Assembly (NCBI GenBank): GCA_913053875.1
Contig: CAJXGN010000022.1
Coordinates: 1 to 37,122 of the forward strand
DNA: 37,122 nt
Origin: an uncultured Agromyces sp.
GTDB lineage: Bacteria > Actinomycetota > Actinomycetes > Actinomycetales > Microbacteriaceae
Direction of reading: 5' to 3'
Positions 22,079 to 31,003 of the stretch are shown piece after piece. The notes beneath the pieces were generated by a model. That model was not told the origin of the DNA and ran no database searches. It saw nothing but the letters and a program-made list of their open reading frames with translations. Each line of letters starts with the position of its first letter. Position 1 is the first letter of the stretch. The position numbers were made by a program, and so were the translations under genes.

Positions 22079-22954
22079 TCAGCCGGCGACCAGCGCGGCC
22101 ACCTGCCCTGCACGCCCCATGAACGCCTCGAGGTCGGGCTCGTCGCGCGTCGGCTGGAGCACCACGCTGTCGGCACCCGCCGCGAAGAGCAGCTCTGCGG
22201 CGGCGGCGACCTCGTCGACGTCGCCGACCACGAACTTCGCCGGGTCGTCGGCGAAGCCCCACCGCTCGGCGTCGGCGGCCATGCGCGCCCGGGCCTCGTC
22301 GCCCCCGAAGGCCGCGAGCAGGTAGACGACGATGTCGTTGCGACCACCACGTCCGGATGCCTCGCGGCCGGCCTCCACCAGCTCGATCGCGTCGCGCAGC
22401 ATCGTCGGGGTCGTGCCCTCGGTGAGCACGGTGCCGTCGGCGAGCTCGCCGCTCAGCCGGAGCGTCTTCGGCCCCTGCCCGGCCGCGTACACCGCGGGCG
22501 CGGGGGCGGGCGGCCAGTCGAGGCGCACGCGGTCGAGCGACACGTAGCGGCCGTCGGTCGTGAGTTCCTCGCCCGCGAGGAGCGCCCGCACCGCCGGCAG
22601 GTACTCGCGCATGAGCGTGAGCGGGGAGGCGACGCGGCTGCCGGTCTGGCCCATCCACGACAGCACGCCGTGCCCGAGCCCGGGGATCAGGCGGCCCGGG
22701 AACATCCCCTCGATCGTGGCGATCTCCATCGCGGTGAGCGCCGCGTTCCGCAGTGGCATCGGCGCGATGCCGATGCCGACCCGCACCCGCTCGCTCCACG
22801 CGAGCGCCGCCGCTGCCTGCGAGAACGCCGCCTCTCGGAAGCAGTCCTCGAAGACCCAGAACTCGTGCACCCCGCTCCGGTCGGCCGCCTCCACGGCGGA
22901 TCGCATCCGCTCGGGCTGGAAGTGGGGCTGGAAGATCGCACCGATACGTCGCAT
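22079..22954 (-). CDS. LLM-class F420-dependent oxidoreductase
   Basis: A 291-residue luciferase-like enzyme. It opens MRRIGAIFQPHFQPERMRSA and has FWVFEDCFREAAFSQAAAAL, VRVGIGIAPMPLRNAALTAMEIATIEGMFPGRLIPGLGHG, and PAVYAAGQGPKTLRLSGELADGTVL. The last two blocks are typical of F420-dependent hydride-transfer enzymes of actinobacteria. The natural substrate is unknown. It converges on the CtlX-like gene with a 27-base gap, and the LysR gene lies 55 bases upstream in the same direction, so it may be read from the lysR promoter. Confidence 0.85.
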   Translation of the reverse strand: MRRIGAIFQPHFQPERMRSAVEAADRSGVHEFWVFEDCFREAAFSQAAAALAWSERVRVGIGIAPMPLRNAALTAMEIATIEGMFPGRLIPGLGHGVLSWMGQTGSRVASPLTLMREYLPAVRALLAGEELTTDGRYVSLDRVRLDWPPAPAPAVYAAGQGPKTLRLSGELADGTVLTEGTTPTMLRDAIELVEAGREASGRGGRNDIVVYLLAAFGGDEARARMAADAERWGFADDPAKFVVGDVDEVAAAAELLFAAGADSVVLQPTRDEPDLEAFMGRAGQVAALVAG

Positions 22955-23009
22955 GCGCACAGCCTGCCAGCATCCACCCGCGGGTGGGTGGGCGCCTCGG
23001 CGGGCGAAG

Positions 23010-23933
23010 TCAGTCTCCCGATGCCACGCGCGGGTCGGCGACGATCGCCGCGAGCAGTCGCGCCACGAACTCCCGGCGGTCGTCGGCCCGCTTGGCCAGC
23101 CCGACCTCGACGGGCGGCAGGTCCGACACCTCGATATCCACGACGTCGCTTCGCTGGTACTGGCGCGGGACGATCGCCGACGTGAGCGCCATCCCTCGTC
23201 CTGCGGCAACGAACGAGTACATCTCCTCGATGGTGCGGTTCGGCGGCCCGACGATCTCGCCGAGCGGCGCGTCGGCCGGTCGCGGCAGGCCCAGCCAGAA
23301 CGCGCGGAACCCGGGCGGACCGGCCTCGAAGCCGGGGTCGAGGATGGGCTCGCCGCCAAGTTCGCGGATCGCGATCGATGACCGTCCCGCGAGCCGGTGC
23401 GACGCGGGAAGCAACGCGACCGTGGCGAACCTCCCGAGTGCCGTGAGGTCGTACCCCTGCAGGCGCGTGCCCGACGGGTACTGCAGCAGCGCCAGGTCGG
23501 CCACGCCGCGCTCGAGCGCGTCCTGCTCGCGTCCCCACTCGAGTTGCAGCGCGACGGTGTTCAGGGCATCGGATGCCCCCGCGGGCGCGAGCGATGCATC
23601 GACGAAGCGCCGGGGCGTGCCCGGCGAGAACCCGATCACCACCGACTGCGTGCGGGTCCCGTCGGCGGCCCGCTGCACACGCGACACGGCTCGCTCGACG
23701 GCGGCGAGGATCTCGACCGCATCCGCGAACAGCGTCGCCCCGCCGGGCGTGAGCTGCACGCCCGCGCCGGGCACCTTCTTGTTCCGCTCCAACAGCGTGC
23801 GACCCAGCTCGCGCTCGAGCGCGGCGATGCTCTGGCTGAGGGCGGGCTGCGACATCGCGAGCTCGTCGGCGGCGATCGTGAAGCTGCGCGCCTGCGCGAC
23901 CGCGACGAAGCGCTGCAGCTGCTTCACGTCCAT
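23010..23933 (-). CDS. LysR-family transcriptional regulator
   Basis: A 307-residue regulator. Residues 1-60 are the winged HTH (MDVKQLQRFVAVAQARSFT, AADELAMSQPALSQSIAALERELG, LERNKK), and residues about 95-300 form the periplasmic-binding-like effector domain (VVIGFSPGTPR, LEWGREQDALERGVADLALLQ, VAAGRGMALTSAIVP). It is divergent from the second import/degradation operon with a 199-base gap holding a good LysR-type dyad, so it most likely controls that operon and itself in response to the imported substrate. Confidence 0.9.
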   Translation of the reverse strand: MDVKQLQRFVAVAQARSFTIAADELAMSQPALSQSIAALERELGRTLLERNKKVPGAGVQLTPGGATLFADAVEILAAVERAVSRVQRAADGTRTQSVVIGFSPGTPRRFVDASLAPAGASDALNTVALQLEWGREQDALERGVADLALLQYPSGTRLQGYDLTALGRFATVALLPASHRLAGRSSIAIRELGGEPILDPGFEAGPPGFRAFWLGLPRPADAPLGEIVGPPNRTIEEMYSFVAAGRGMALTSAIVPRQYQRSDVVDIEVSDLPPVEVGLAKRADDRREFVARLLAAIVADPRVASGD

Positions 23934-24013
23934 CGGATCCCCATGTGTTTCCGGCTGGTGAATTCTCGGGCGGGGTGTTACGGCCCCGAGCGCGAAGAGG
24001 CCCGGAACCATGC

Positions 24014-24036
24014 GGTTATTCAACCATCGAATGACC
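24014..24036. promoter_or_regulatory. LysR-type operator dyad
   Basis: The pattern GGTnATTC-N7-GAATnACC spans 24014-24036 in the gap between lysR and the ABC operon. The core satisfies the T-N11-A rule of LysR boxes. It lies about 40 bases before a possible -10 (TACAGT, 24078-24083) of the rightward operon; a TTGGCA at 24053-24058 could be the -35 but at a long 19-base spacing. Confidence 0.55.
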
Positions 24037-24132
24037 TCAAACGCAGCGTCAATTGGCAGGGCCTCCGAACACCGACCTACAGTCAACGCACTCGTCCCCT
24101 GCTCACAGCACCGCACCCGAGGAGTCCCCCTG

Positions 24133-25158
24133 ATGCTCAGCTCCACGCGCAACCGTCGCCTGCTCGGCGGCCTGACCACCGCCGGCCTCGCCGTCGCCCT
24201 CACCGCCTGCTCGTCGGCCGATGCCGACACGAGCGACGCCGGCGCCAACGAGACGACGTCGATCGACTTCCAGCTCGACTGGGTCAAGAACAACCAGTTC
24301 GCCGGCTTCTTCGAGGCAGACGCCGAGGGCTACTACGCCGACGAGAACCTCGAGGTGGAGTTCCTCGACGGCGGCGACGTCGGCTCGACGGCAGCCGTGA
24401 TCGCCGGCGGCGCAGCGGAGATCGGCATCGTCTCGAACATGGCGCGCCTCGTCGACGCCATCGACACGGGCGCGGACCTGGTGGTCGTCGGCGCCCTCTA
24501 CCAGACCTCTCCCGCGGGCCTCATGACGCTCCCCGACCTCGAGCTCACCGGCATCGAAGACCTCACGGGCCTCCGCATCGGCACCGACGAGGCGGGCTCC
24601 GCCGACATCGACACGCTCTTCACCGTGAACGGCCTCGAGCCCGACTGGGAGACCGTGCGCGTGGGCTGGGACGCCGCCCCGCTCTTCGAGGACCAGATCG
24701 ACGCATACTACGCGTACGTCACCAGCCAGCCGGTGACCTACGAGCTCGAGGGCGTCGACGTCAACACGATCACGTTCGCCGACCTCGGCTACGACGACTA
24801 CGCCGGTCTCATCGTCACCACGCGCGAGTTCCTCGACGAGAACCGTGACGCGGTCGAGGGCTTCATGTCGGCATCCGTGCTCGGCTGGGACGACGCCATC
24901 GCCGACCCCGAGGCCGCCATCGAGCTCACCCTGAGCGAGTACGGGGCCGACCTCGGCCTCGACGCGACGGCCGAACTCGCCGCGCTGGAGGCGATGATCC
25001 CCCTCACCCAGAACGAGACGACGGATGCCTCCGGCATCTTCGCCCTCGACACCGACCGCATCGCGGGCCCGGTGTACGAAACGCTGACCGCCTCGGGCCG
25101 TACCGACCTGCCCGACGTCGCCGAGACGTTCGACACCTCGGTCCTCGACGCGGACTGA
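24133..25158 (+). CDS. NMT1/ThiY-like ABC transporter substrate-binding lipoprotein
   Basis: A 341-residue lipoprotein receptor. The signal peptide ends in LTAC with lipidated Cys26. The mature part opens with the family signature FQLDWVKNNQFAGFFEADAE followed by GYYADENLEVEF, characteristic of receptors for pyrimidines, riboflavin-like compounds and other N-heterocycles (NMT1/THI5-like), and related to sulphonate and nitrate receptors. GAAEIGIVSNMARL and LRIGTDEAGSADIDTLF fit the same fold. The start at 24133 has a GAGGAG ribosome site 8 bases upstream. It leads the operon; the following hairpin may keep its mRNA level above that of the membrane components. Confidence 0.88.
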   Translation: MLSSTRNRRLLGGLTTAGLAVALTACSSADADTSDAGANETTSIDFQLDWVKNNQFAGFFEADAEGYYADENLEVEFLDGGDVGSTAAVIAGGAAEIGIVSNMARLVDAIDTGADLVVVGALYQTSPAGLMTLPDLELTGIEDLTGLRIGTDEAGSADIDTLFTVNGLEPDWETVRVGWDAAPLFEDQIDAYYAYVTSQPVTYELEGVDVNTITFADLGYDDYAGLIVTTREFLDENRDAVEGFMSASVLGWDDAIADPEAAIELTLSEYGADLGLDATAELAALEAMIPLTQNETTDASGIFALDTDRIAGPVYETLTASGRTDLPDVAETFDTSVLDAD

Positions 25159-25168
25159 CCGGACGACC

Positions 25169-25205
25169 CCGTCGGGGAGGGTGACCCGAGCACCCTCCCC
25201 GACGG
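25169..25205 (+). terminator. Intercistronic hairpin after the binding-protein gene
   Basis: A perfect 15-bp stem (25169-25183 with 25191-25205) encloses the 7-base loop ACCCGAG. It begins 10 bases after the binding-protein stop and ends 15 bases before the ATPase start, with no T-tract. Such structures commonly cause partial termination or protect the upstream mRNA, giving excess binding protein over the other transporter parts. Confidence 0.7.
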
Positions 25206-25220
25206 CATTGGAGCACCACC

Positions 25221-26006
25221 ATGAGCACCACAGGCATCCACCTCGACGACATCCACAAGACCTACGGATCCGGGTCCGGCGCCGTCCACGCGCTCGACGG
25301 CTTCTCTCTGCACGCGAGGGAGGGCGAGTTCGTCGCCCTGCTCGGACCTTCCGGGTGCGGCAAGTCGACCGCGCTGCGCATCGGCGCCGGCCTCGAGGAA
25401 GCGGACGCGGGCGAGGTCTCGACCGGCGGCACGACCCCCGCGGAGCTCGGCACGACGGGCGGCCTCGCCGTCGCGTTCCAAGACAACGCACTGCTGCCTT
25501 GGCTGTCGGTGCGCAAGAACGTGGAGTTGCCGTTCTCGCTGGTCGGTCGCCCCGTCGATCGCGCGCACGTCGACGGCCTCCTCCGGCTCGTCGGCCTCGA
25601 TGGATTCGCCGACCACCGCCCGGCCCAGCTCTCGGGCGGCATGCGCCAGCGGGTCTCGATCGCACGCTCGCTCGTGCTCTCGCCGCGCGTGCTGCTGCTC
25701 GACGAGCCGTTCGGCGCGCTCGACGCGGTCACCCGCCACCGCCTGAACGTCGAGCTCGCCCGCATCCTCGACGACCAGAGCTCGACGACGCTGCTCGTGA
25801 CCCACTCGGTCGAGGAGGCGCTCTTCCTCGCCGACCGCGTCATCGTGATGTCGGGTCGCCCGGGGCGCGTGAAGCGCGAGGTCGCCGTGCCCTTCGGGCG
25901 GCACCGTACGAAGGCGGTCCTGTCGGACCCCGGATTCCTCGCGCTCGCCGCGGAACTGACCGAGGCGCTCGACGACGCCGAGGCCGTCGACGGCACCGCC
26001 GCATGA
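25221..26006 (+). CDS. ABC transporter ATPase (SsuB/TauB/ThiZ type)
   Basis: A 261-residue ATPase of the nitrate/sulphonate/pyrimidine importer group. Walker A GPSGCGKST, Q-loop AVAFQDNALLPWLSV, signature LSGGMRQRVSIARSL, Walker B VLLLDEPFGALD and the H-loop in LLVTHSVEEAL are intact. The QDNALLPWLSV and LDEPFGALD forms are typical of this group. A GGAG ribosome site lies 8 bases before the ATG. Its stop overlaps the permease ATG (ATGA). Confidence 0.93.
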   Translation: MSTTGIHLDDIHKTYGSGSGAVHALDGFSLHAREGEFVALLGPSGCGKSTALRIGAGLEEADAGEVSTGGTTPAELGTTGGLAVAFQDNALLPWLSVRKNVELPFSLVGRPVDRAHVDGLLRLVGLDGFADHRPAQLSGGMRQRVSIARSLVLSPRVLLLDEPFGALDAVTRHRLNVELARILDDQSSTTLLVTHSVEEALFLADRVIVMSGRPGRVKREVAVPFGRHRTKAVLSDPGFLALAAELTEALDDAEAVDGTAA

Positions 26007-27538
26007 GTGCCGCCCGCCACTCCCGTGCGCGGGAGGTGCTGCTCGGTGCCGCCGGCGTCGCGGTGCTCCTGCTGGCGTGGGAGGTGCTCGGGCGCCTGGG
26101 GTTGCTCGGCCGCTCGATCCCCCCGCTCTCCGAGGTGCTCGCCGCAATCGGCGAGAGCGGAGACATCCTGGCGCGCGCGGCCGCGGCAACGGGCGGACGT
26201 GCCCTCGTGGGCGGGCTCATCGGCTTCGGCATCGGACTCGTCCTGGCGGCGGTCACAGCGTGGATCCCCGGCTCGGCGTCGACCGTCGTGCGCACCGCCG
26301 TGCTCATCAACGCGATCCCGGTCGTCGCCCTCGGCCCGGTGCTGATGAGCCTCGACGCCCGGCCGTTCATCCCTGAGATCTTCGCCGCGCTCTCGGTGCT
26401 GTTCAGCACCGTCATCACCGCGGGCGACGGCTTCCGCTCGGCCTCGCGGTCGAGCCGCGACCTGTTCGCCGTGTACGGCACCGGCCGATGGGCGCGGTTC
26501 TGGCGACTGGATGCCCCGACGGGACTCCCCCTCGTCGCGGACGCGTTCCGCCTGGCCGTGCCCGCCGCGCTGCTCGGCGCCATCCTCGGCGAGTGGTTCG
26601 GCGCCGACCGCGGCCTCGGGGTGCTGATGGTCTCGTCGATGCGCAACCTGCAATACGGCCTGCTCTGGGCCGCCGCGCTCGTCGCGGTGATGCTGTCGGC
26701 CACCGTGTACGCGATCGGCGGCGTGCTCGAGCGCGCGGCGGTCGCCCGCTTCAGCAGGCCGGGCCAGGCAGCATCCGCCCTCGAACCGATCGGGCGCGTG
26801 CGCGGGCTCGTGCTCGCGGTGGCGGTGCCCGCCGCGCTCGTGCTCGCCTGGCAGCTGTGGATCGTGGTCGACGAGGTGCCGCTCATCGTCGCGCCGCCCC
26901 CAGCGGACGTCGCGGTCGCGCTCGGCGCGGAGATCGGCGCATACCTCGCCGCTGCCGGCCTCACCGTGCTCTCCGCGATGGGCGGCCTCCTCGCCGGCGC
27001 GCTCGTGGGCCTCGGCCTGGCTGTGCTCGCGACCCTCGCCCCGTGGCTCGGCGCGATGCTCGCCCCGCTCGCGCTGCTCATCCCGACCGTGCCGATCGTC
27101 GTGTTCATCCCGATCGTCGGCAGCCTGCTCGGCTACGGGGTCGAGACCGTGTTCGTCTCCACCGTGCTCATGGCGTTCTTCCCGATGTACGTGCTCGCGC
27201 TCAGCGGCCTGAACGCCCGACCGGCGGGCAGCGACGACCTGTTCCGTGTCTACGGTGCGGGCACCCTCGTGCGTCTGCGCCGGCTCGCCCTACCGGCGTC
27301 GGTGCCGTCGCTCATGATCGCGCTGCGCCTGTCGTCGGCGATGGCGATCCTCATCGCGATCAGCGCGGAGTGGCTCATGGGCCAGGGCGGGCTCGGGCGC
27401 GTGTTCAGCGAGCGCCGTGTCGTGCTCGACACGGCCGGCTCGTGGGCCGCCGTGGTCGTCGCGATCGTCCTGTCCGTCGCCGCGTACGCCGCGGCATCTC
27501 GGCTCGAGCGCTCGGTGGCGGACAGGTGGCGCTCGTGA
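26003..27538 (+). CDS. Fused double ABC transporter permease
   Basis: A 511-residue membrane protein with two complete BPD_transp_1 permease units in one chain. The first half (residues about 10-250) carries an EAA-type loop (YGTGRWARFWRLDAPTGLPLVADAFRLAVP) and GEWFGADRGLGVLM. The second half (about 260-505) repeats the plan with YGAGTLVRLRRLALPASVPSLMIALRLSS and AEWLMGQGGLGRVF. The importer is therefore built as a single polypeptide instead of a homodimer or two subunits. It is coupled upstream to the ATPase (ATGA) and downstream to the deaminase-like gene (GTGA). Confidence 0.9.
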   Translation: MSAARHSRAREVLLGAAGVAVLLLAWEVLGRLGLLGRSIPPLSEVLAAIGESGDILARAAAATGGRALVGGLIGFGIGLVLAAVTAWIPGSASTVVRTAVLINAIPVVALGPVLMSLDARPFIPEIFAALSVLFSTVITAGDGFRSASRSSRDLFAVYGTGRWARFWRLDAPTGLPLVADAFRLAVPAALLGAILGEWFGADRGLGVLMVSSMRNLQYGLLWAAALVAVMLSATVYAIGGVLERAAVARFSRPGQAASALEPIGRVRGLVLAVAVPAALVLAWQLWIVVDEVPLIVAPPPADVAVALGAEIGAYLAAAGLTVLSAMGGLLAGALVGLGLAVLATLAPWLGAMLAPLALLIPTVPIVVFIPIVGSLLGYGVETVFVSTVLMAFFPMYVLALSGLNARPAGSDDLFRVYGAGTLVRLRRLALPASVPSLMIALRLSSAMAILIAISAEWLMGQGGLGRVFSERRVVLDTAGSWAAVVVAIVLSVAAYAAASRLERSVADRWRS

Positions 27539-28530
27539 CCGCGGTGCGCGACCTCCGGTCGCTGCCGAAGGTGCACGTGCACGTGCACCTCGACGGCTCG
27601 TACCCGCTCGACGCGGTCACCGCCCTCGCGCGCCGCGCCGGGGTGGACTTCGCCGTGCCCGACGCGTTCGACACCGTCTGGGAGTTCTTCGACGCCTACG
27701 GCACGGTGCCCCAGCTCGTCACCGACCTCGACGACCTCGCCGAGCTCTGCCGTGCGCTGGTGCGCGCCGAGGCCGACGACGGCGTCGCCTACCTCGAGCC
27801 GGCGATCGAGCCGCAGTTGTACGCGCCCCGGCTGGGCGACCTCGAGACGGTCACCCGCACGATGCTCGATGCGCTGCGCTCCGAGGCGGATCCCCGGGGC
27901 ATCCGTGTCGGCGCGAACCTGACGGTCAACACCGACCAGGACGAGGAGCTCGCGGATGCCCTCACCGACGTCGCCGTGCGGCACGCGGGCGACGGGGTGA
28001 CGGCGTTCGGCACCGCGGGGTTCGAGGAACCCGCGGGGCTGCACCGGTTCGCGCGCCACGCCCGTCGGGCCATGGACGCGGGGCTCCAGGTCGTGTCGCA
28101 CGCCGGCCAGACCGGAGGCCCGGAGAGCGTGCGCGAGGCGCTCGACGTACTCGGCGCGACCCGCATCTCGCACGGCGTGCTCGCCGTCGGCGACCCCGAG
28201 CTGGTCGCGCGCCTCGCCGAGGAGCGCATCGTGCTCGACGTCTGCCCGGTCTCGAACGTCGCCCTCGGCGTCGCGGCGTCCCTCGACGAGCATCCGGCGG
28301 TCGCCCTCGTCGAGGCGGGCGTTCCGATCACGCTGAACGCCGACGACGCCCTCTGGTTCGGCCACGGCGTCACCGACCAGTACGCCATCGCGCGCGAGCG
28401 CTGGGGCTTCGACGACGCACGGCTGGTCGAGATCGCGGGCAACGGCGCGCTCGTGCGGGGCATGGACGTGGACACCCGCAGCATCTACGAGCGCTCCCTC
28501 CAGGCCTGGTTCACCGCGGCGCCGGGCTGA
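27535..28530 (+). CDS. Adenosine-deaminase-fold protein with catalytic Glu replaced
   Basis: A 331-residue member of the adenosine/AMP deaminase family. Zinc ligands are His16 and His18 in KVHVHVHLDGS, His189 in SHAGQ and Asp270 in LNADD. His213 in RISHGV and Asp271 complete most of the active site. The motif HAGE, whose Glu protonates N1 of adenine, reads HAGQ (Gln192), and the downstream DDP reads DDA. CPVSN is conserved. Deamination of adenosine is thus doubtful; hydrolysis of another amidine- or imine-like N-heterocycle, or a binding role, is possible. It starts with GTG overlapping the permease stop, so it is translated with the importer and probably acts on the imported compound. Confidence 0.82.
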   Translation: MTAVRDLRSLPKVHVHVHLDGSYPLDAVTALARRAGVDFAVPDAFDTVWEFFDAYGTVPQLVTDLDDLAELCRALVRAEADDGVAYLEPAIEPQLYAPRLGDLETVTRTMLDALRSEADPRGIRVGANLTVNTDQDEELADALTDVAVRHAGDGVTAFGTAGFEEPAGLHRFARHARRAMDAGLQVVSHAGQTGGPESVREALDVLGATRISHGVLAVGDPELVARLAEERIVLDVCPVSNVALGVAASLDEHPAVALVEAGVPITLNADDALWFGHGVTDQYAIARERWGFDDARLVEIAGNGALVRGMDVDTRSIYERSLQAWFTAAPG

Positions 28531-28595
28531 TCGGGGCCGGTCACCCCACCGCATCCGCTCCCGCCCACCGGCGGACCGACCCCTGGAGCATCGAC

Positions 28596-29954
28596 GTGAA
28601 GCACATCGTCCTCGGCGCCTTCGAGATCAACGGCGTCAACCTGACCAGCCAGGGCCTCTGGGCCCACCCGGACCACCAGTCGTTCCGGTACACCGACATC
28701 GACTACTGGATCGAGGTCGCGCAGCTCCTCGATCGCGGCGGCTTCGACTTCCTCTTCTTCGCCGACTCGTACGGCTACCCGTCGATCGACGGGGAGACGC
28801 CCGCCGTGGCGTTCGAGCAGGGCACCGAGATTCCGAAGAACGACCCGATGCTGCTCGTGCCCGCGCTCGCGACGGCCACCGAGCGGCTGTCGTTCGCGGT
28901 GACGAGCTCGACGACCTACGAGGAGCCGTACGCGAACGCGCGCCGGTTCGCGACGCTCGACCACGTGACGCGCGGCCGCATCGCGTGGAACGTCGTCACC
29001 ACGACCGCCACCGTGGTGAAGGACCTCTTCGGCCGCGACCGGCTGGTGCCGCACGACGAGCGGTACGCCATGGCCGACGAGTACCTGCAGCTCTCGTACG
29101 CCCTGTTCGAGGGGTCGTGGGAAGACGGCGCGGTGCTGCGCGACAAGGCGGCGCGGCGGTATGCGGATGCCTCGAAGGTGCACCCCGTGCGCCACGACGG
29201 CCGCTACTTCCGGTCGTCGGGCGTCTTCAACTCCGAGCCGTCGCCGCAGCGCACGCCGGTCGTGTTCCAAGCGGGTGCGTCGAAGGCCGGCATGGAGTTC
29301 GCCGCCCGCAACGCGGAGGTCGTCTTCCTGCAGGGCCGCGACGCGGCCAGCCTGCGCGACCAGGTCGCGACCATCCGGCGACTCGCGGTGGAGGCGGGCC
29401 GCGATGCCCGTGACATCCGCACCGTCGTGGGGCTCTCCGCCGTGGTCGGCAAGGACCGGGAGGATGCGTCGGCGCGGCTGGACGACTACCTCTCCTATGT
29501 CGACCGCGACGCGATGCGCGTGTACTTCGCGCAGATGACAGGCATCGACCTGGCCTCCCTGCAGCCCGACACGGAGGTGTCATCGCTGTCGACGGAGCAG
29601 AGCCGCACGCAGGTGGCCCGGTACAACGGCCGCTCGGCGGCCGAGGCGTTCGAGGACTTCGCCCGGCGCGGCATGCGCGAGTTCATCCTGCTCGGCTCGG
29701 GCGACGAGATCGCCCAGCAGATGGTCGACCTCGTGGAGGAGACCGACGTCGACGGGTTCAACTTCACGCCGTTCGTGAGCCCCGGGTCGTATCGTGAGTT
29801 CGTCGACGAGGTGGTCCCCGTGCTGCGGGCCCGCGGTGCGCTGGCCCCGGCCGCCCGGCCGATGCCGTTCCGCGAACGGCTCTTCGGGTCGCCCCGACTT
29901 CCCGCGACGCACCCGGCAGCCGCCGTACGCCACACCACCGAAGGAGACCGCTGA
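28596..29954 (+). CDS. NtaA/SnaA/DszA-family FMNH2-dependent monooxygenase
   Basis: A 452-residue two-component flavin monooxygenase. Family markers are FEINGVNLTSQGLWAHPDHQ at the N-terminus, GFDFLFFADSYG, TLDHVTRGRIAWNVVTT, and VFQAGASKAGMEFAARNAEVVF. Relatives oxidise nitrilotriacetate, EDTA, dibenzothiophene sulphone, dimethyl sulphide and similar compounds using reduced FMN from a separate reductase. That reductase is very likely the flavin-reductase gene at 31000-31560. The GTG start has a GGAG ribosome site 7 bases upstream; the 65 bases before it show nothing else. The substrate is unknown; its position after a deaminase-fold gene suggests a nitrogen compound. Confidence 0.9.
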   Translation: MKHIVLGAFEINGVNLTSQGLWAHPDHQSFRYTDIDYWIEVAQLLDRGGFDFLFFADSYGYPSIDGETPAVAFEQGTEIPKNDPMLLVPALATATERLSFAVTSSTTYEEPYANARRFATLDHVTRGRIAWNVVTTTATVVKDLFGRDRLVPHDERYAMADEYLQLSYALFEGSWEDGAVLRDKAARRYADASKVHPVRHDGRYFRSSGVFNSEPSPQRTPVVFQAGASKAGMEFAARNAEVVFLQGRDAASLRDQVATIRRLAVEAGRDARDIRTVVGLSAVVGKDREDASARLDDYLSYVDRDAMRVYFAQMTGIDLASLQPDTEVSSLSTEQSRTQVARYNGRSAAEAFEDFARRGMREFILLGSGDEIAQQMVDLVEETDVDGFNFTPFVSPGSYREFVDEVVPVLRARGALAPAARPMPFRERLFGSPRLPATHPAAAVRHTTEGDR

Positions 29955-31003
29955 TGGCCCCCGCCTTCCCCACCCCCTACGTCGCCGACGAGGACCGCTA
30001 CGATGGCGCCCGCTACCGCCGCACCGGCCGCAGCGGCCTGCTGCTGCCCGAGATCTCGCTCGGGCTGTGGCAGAACTTCGGCCACACCCGCTCGTTCGAG
30101 CTGCAGCGCGACATCGTGCGCACCGCGTTCGACAGCGGCGTCACGCACTTCGACCTCGCGAACAACTACGGCCCGCCGTACGGCTCCGCCGAGGAGAACT
30201 TCGGGCGCATCCTCGCCACCGACCTCCGCGGGTACCGCGACGAGCTCGTCATCTCGACGAAGGCCGGGTACGACATGTGGCCGGGCCCGTACGGCGACCA
30301 CGGCTCGCGCAAGTACCTGCTCGCCTCGCTCGACCAGTCCCTCGAGCGCATGGGCGTCGACTACGTCGACATCTTCTACTCGCACCGCGCCGACCCCGAC
30401 ACCCCGCTCGAGGAGACGATGGGCGCGCTCCACACCGCGGTGCAGTCGGGCCGGGCGCTGTACGCGGGCATCTCGTCGTACTCCCCCGAGCGCACCCGCG
30501 AGGCCGCACGCATCCTCGCCGAGCTCGGCACGCCGCTGCTCATCCACCAGCCGTCGTACTCGATGGTGAACCGCTGGGTCGAGGGCGGCCTCCTCGACAC
30601 CCTCGACGACCTGGGGGTCGGATGCATCGCCTTCTCGCCCCTGGCCCAGGGCCTCCTCACCGAGCGCTACCTCGAGGGCGTGCCCGAAGGCTCGCGCGCG
30701 TCGGCGCCCGGCTCCATGTCGTCCACGCCGCTCGACGACGCGACGCGCACCCGCCTGCGCGCGCTGCGCGACATCGCGGCCGACCGCGGCCAGAGCCTCG
30801 CGCAGCTCGCGCTGAGCTGGGTGCTGCGCGACCGGCGGATCACCTCGGCGCTGATCGGCGCGTCGAGCGTCGAGCAGCTCCGCACCAATCTCGCAGCCCT
30901 CGAGGCGCCGCCCCTCAGCGAGCCGGAGCTCGCCGCGATCGACGAGCACGCCGTCGACCTGGGCATCAACCTCTGGGCCGGCTCCAGCGCGATCGGCACA
31001 TGA
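29954..31003 (+). CDS. Aldo/keto reductase (YghZ/GPR-like)
   Basis: A 349-residue NADPH-dependent reductase. GRSGLLLPEISLGLWQNFG and FDLANNYGPPYGSAEENFG are signatures of the YghZ (L-glyceraldehyde 3-phosphate reductase) branch. The catalytic tetrad can be placed as the Asp in FDLANNYG, the Tyr of that motif, the Lys in STKAGYDM and the His in FYSHRAD. It would reduce an aldehyde or ketone, perhaps one released by the monooxygenase. Its ATG shares one base with the preceding stop (TGATG) and its own stop overlaps the flavin-reductase ATG, so the three genes are translationally linked. Confidence 0.92.
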   Translation: MAPAFPTPYVADEDRYDGARYRRTGRSGLLLPEISLGLWQNFGHTRSFELQRDIVRTAFDSGVTHFDLANNYGPPYGSAEENFGRILATDLRGYRDELVISTKAGYDMWPGPYGDHGSRKYLLASLDQSLERMGVDYVDIFYSHRADPDTPLEETMGALHTAVQSGRALYAGISSYSPERTREAARILAELGTPLLIHQPSYSMVNRWVEGGLLDTLDDLGVGCIAFSPLAQGLLTERYLEGVPEGSRASAPGSMSSTPLDDATRTRLRALRDIAADRGQSLAQLALSWVLRDRRITSALIGASSVEQLRTNLAALEAPPLSEPELAAIDEHAVDLGINLWAGSSAIGT

